From: Sphingomonas spermidinifaciens
Lineage (GTDB): Bacteria > Pseudomonadota > Alphaproteobacteria > Sphingomonadales > Sphingomonadaceae
Direction of reading: 5' to 3'
DNA: 64,000 bases
Assembly (NCBI RefSeq): GCF_002351485.1
Contig: NZ_NWMW01000002.1
Coordinates: 682,001 to 746,000, forward strand
Positions 63,519 through 64,000 of this stretch are shown one piece after another (the stretch's first letter is position 1; each line of letters begins with the position of its first letter). The notes under the pieces are model-generated. The model was not told where the DNA came from. It was given only the letters and a program-made list of their open reading frames with translations, and did no database searches. Position numbers and translations under genes: made by a program.

Positions 63519-63964
63519 TGCAGCGTTCGGTGAGCCGGGGTTAGCGGTCGAACACTCACCGCGCCCTAAATCCCGTCAGACCTTCGCTACAGCTCTTCAA
63601 AAGCGAATCTGGCCTGATCAGAGCTTGTGCGTTCGGCCAATTCCAAAGCAGCTCTAAGTCGAGGACCAAATAGCGTACCGAGCGTTTTCGGAAATTGCGG
63701 CGGCGTAGCCAAAGATGCCTGTCTGCCTTGATCGCCCGCAGCCAATGAGGTGAACGGACGGCTGAATGCGGGAAGGCAAAAGTCAGCTGCGGATGACCGG
63801 AACTGGGTCATGGCGGACCACTTTGATCGTGCTTAGGCTATATCAACTACGAAGTCGCTTGGTCGTATGTGGCGGTAACAGCGACAGCAGCTCGCAAAGA
63901 AAGAACGGCAGCAATGCCGACCTTAAGCTACGGTGCGGCTTGAGCTCAAGAGCGGAGGACGAGC
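63519..63964. other. Intergenic stretch without a supportable gene
   Basis: The only frame of note, a 74-codon one on the minus strand at 63587-63811, has no motif and no good ribosome-binding site, so I do not call it. The right end holds the GGAGG of the next gene (63954-63958). Confidence 0.5.
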
Positions 63965-64000
63965 ATGTTGGATCATGTCAGCATCGCGGTAACGGACATC
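63965..64000 (+). CDS. VOC (glyoxalase/bleomycin-resistance) family protein, first 12 codons
   Basis: ATG 63965, six bases after GGAGG, begins MLDHVSIAVTDI, the typical first strand of VOC-fold proteins, with the metal-ligand His in LDHVSI. The gene continues beyond the window. With 12 residues only the superfamily can be suggested. Confidence 0.7.
   Translation, partial: MLDHVSIAVTDI

Noticed and set aside
63587..63811. 74-codon minus-strand frame near the window end
   Set aside because: No motif, weak start and no context; may be chance.

Overview
The window looks like chromosome of a sphingomonad-type alphaproteobacterium (order Sphingomonadales, Sphingomonas-like). It is GC-rich, with an alphaproteobacterial end of the S10-spc-alpha ribosomal cluster, several TonB-dependent receptors with Sphingomonas-style plugs, tryptophan-halogenase homologues beside them, and a Ti-type TraA relaxase. 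The genus call is inference from gene content.

Layout. (1) 1-8290: rplO (partial), secY, adk, an SRPBCC protein, rpsM, rpsK, rpoA, rplQ, a clear terminator, then a prolyl-oligopeptidase. (2) 8411-10129: a 40-aa ORF and guaA. (3) 10115-24095: a genomic island inserted at the 3' end of guaA. It is bounded by a 15-bp perfect direct repeat that encodes the last codons of guaA, carries a P4-type integrase at its left end, and has clustered short repeats (TGACGGTAT) at both ends that look like integrase arm sites. Its cargo is mostly a decayed defence island: the tail of pglX, a frameshifted pglZ and a doubly frameshifted brxL (the 3' half of a type 1 BREX locus), a Rad50/SMC-like ATPase that has lost its Walker A end and carries an in-frame amber stop, then an intact DUF3883 protein, a VapBC-like toxin-antitoxin pair and an unknown protein. 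(4) 24096-25230: about 1.1 kb without a supportable gene. (5) 25231-49648: a carbohydrate (probably beta-mannan) utilisation locus. It holds a FucP-type transporter, a ROK repressor, two TonB receptors, a GH26 mannanase-like lipoprotein, a ROK sugar kinase, a GH2 beta-mannosidase-like enzyme, a type-B carboxylesterase, a broken SGNH esterase, a sugar-porter MFS, three FAD-dependent halogenase homologues and one degenerate halogenase-fold protein. (6) 49970-57409: a mobilisable-element fragment with an AlpA regulator, ArdC antirestriction protein, sigma-region-4-like protein, nucleotidyltransferase-HEPN fusion, MucR-like regulator, TraD, TraC, a candidate oriT and the relaxase-helicase TraA. 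No integrase or type IV secretion genes are visible with it. (7) 57645-63518: a type I secretion ABC transporter and adaptor, two possible exported proteins (409 aa and an acidic 83 aa) and a Crp/Fnr regulator. The window ends in the start of a VOC-family gene.

How parts work together. In the mannan locus, receptors would import oligosaccharide, GH26 and GH2 would trim it, esterases would remove acyl groups, MFS proteins would move sugar across the inner membrane, and the ROK kinase would phosphorylate it under ROK-repressor control. In the guaA island, defence genes have decayed while the integrase, the toxin-antitoxin and DUF3883 stay open.

Caution: five of the disrupted genes differ from an open frame by one or very few bases. 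Housekeeping genes are intact, so I favour real decay, but consensus errors cannot be excluded without reads. All family calls come from reading motifs by eye; no database search was run.
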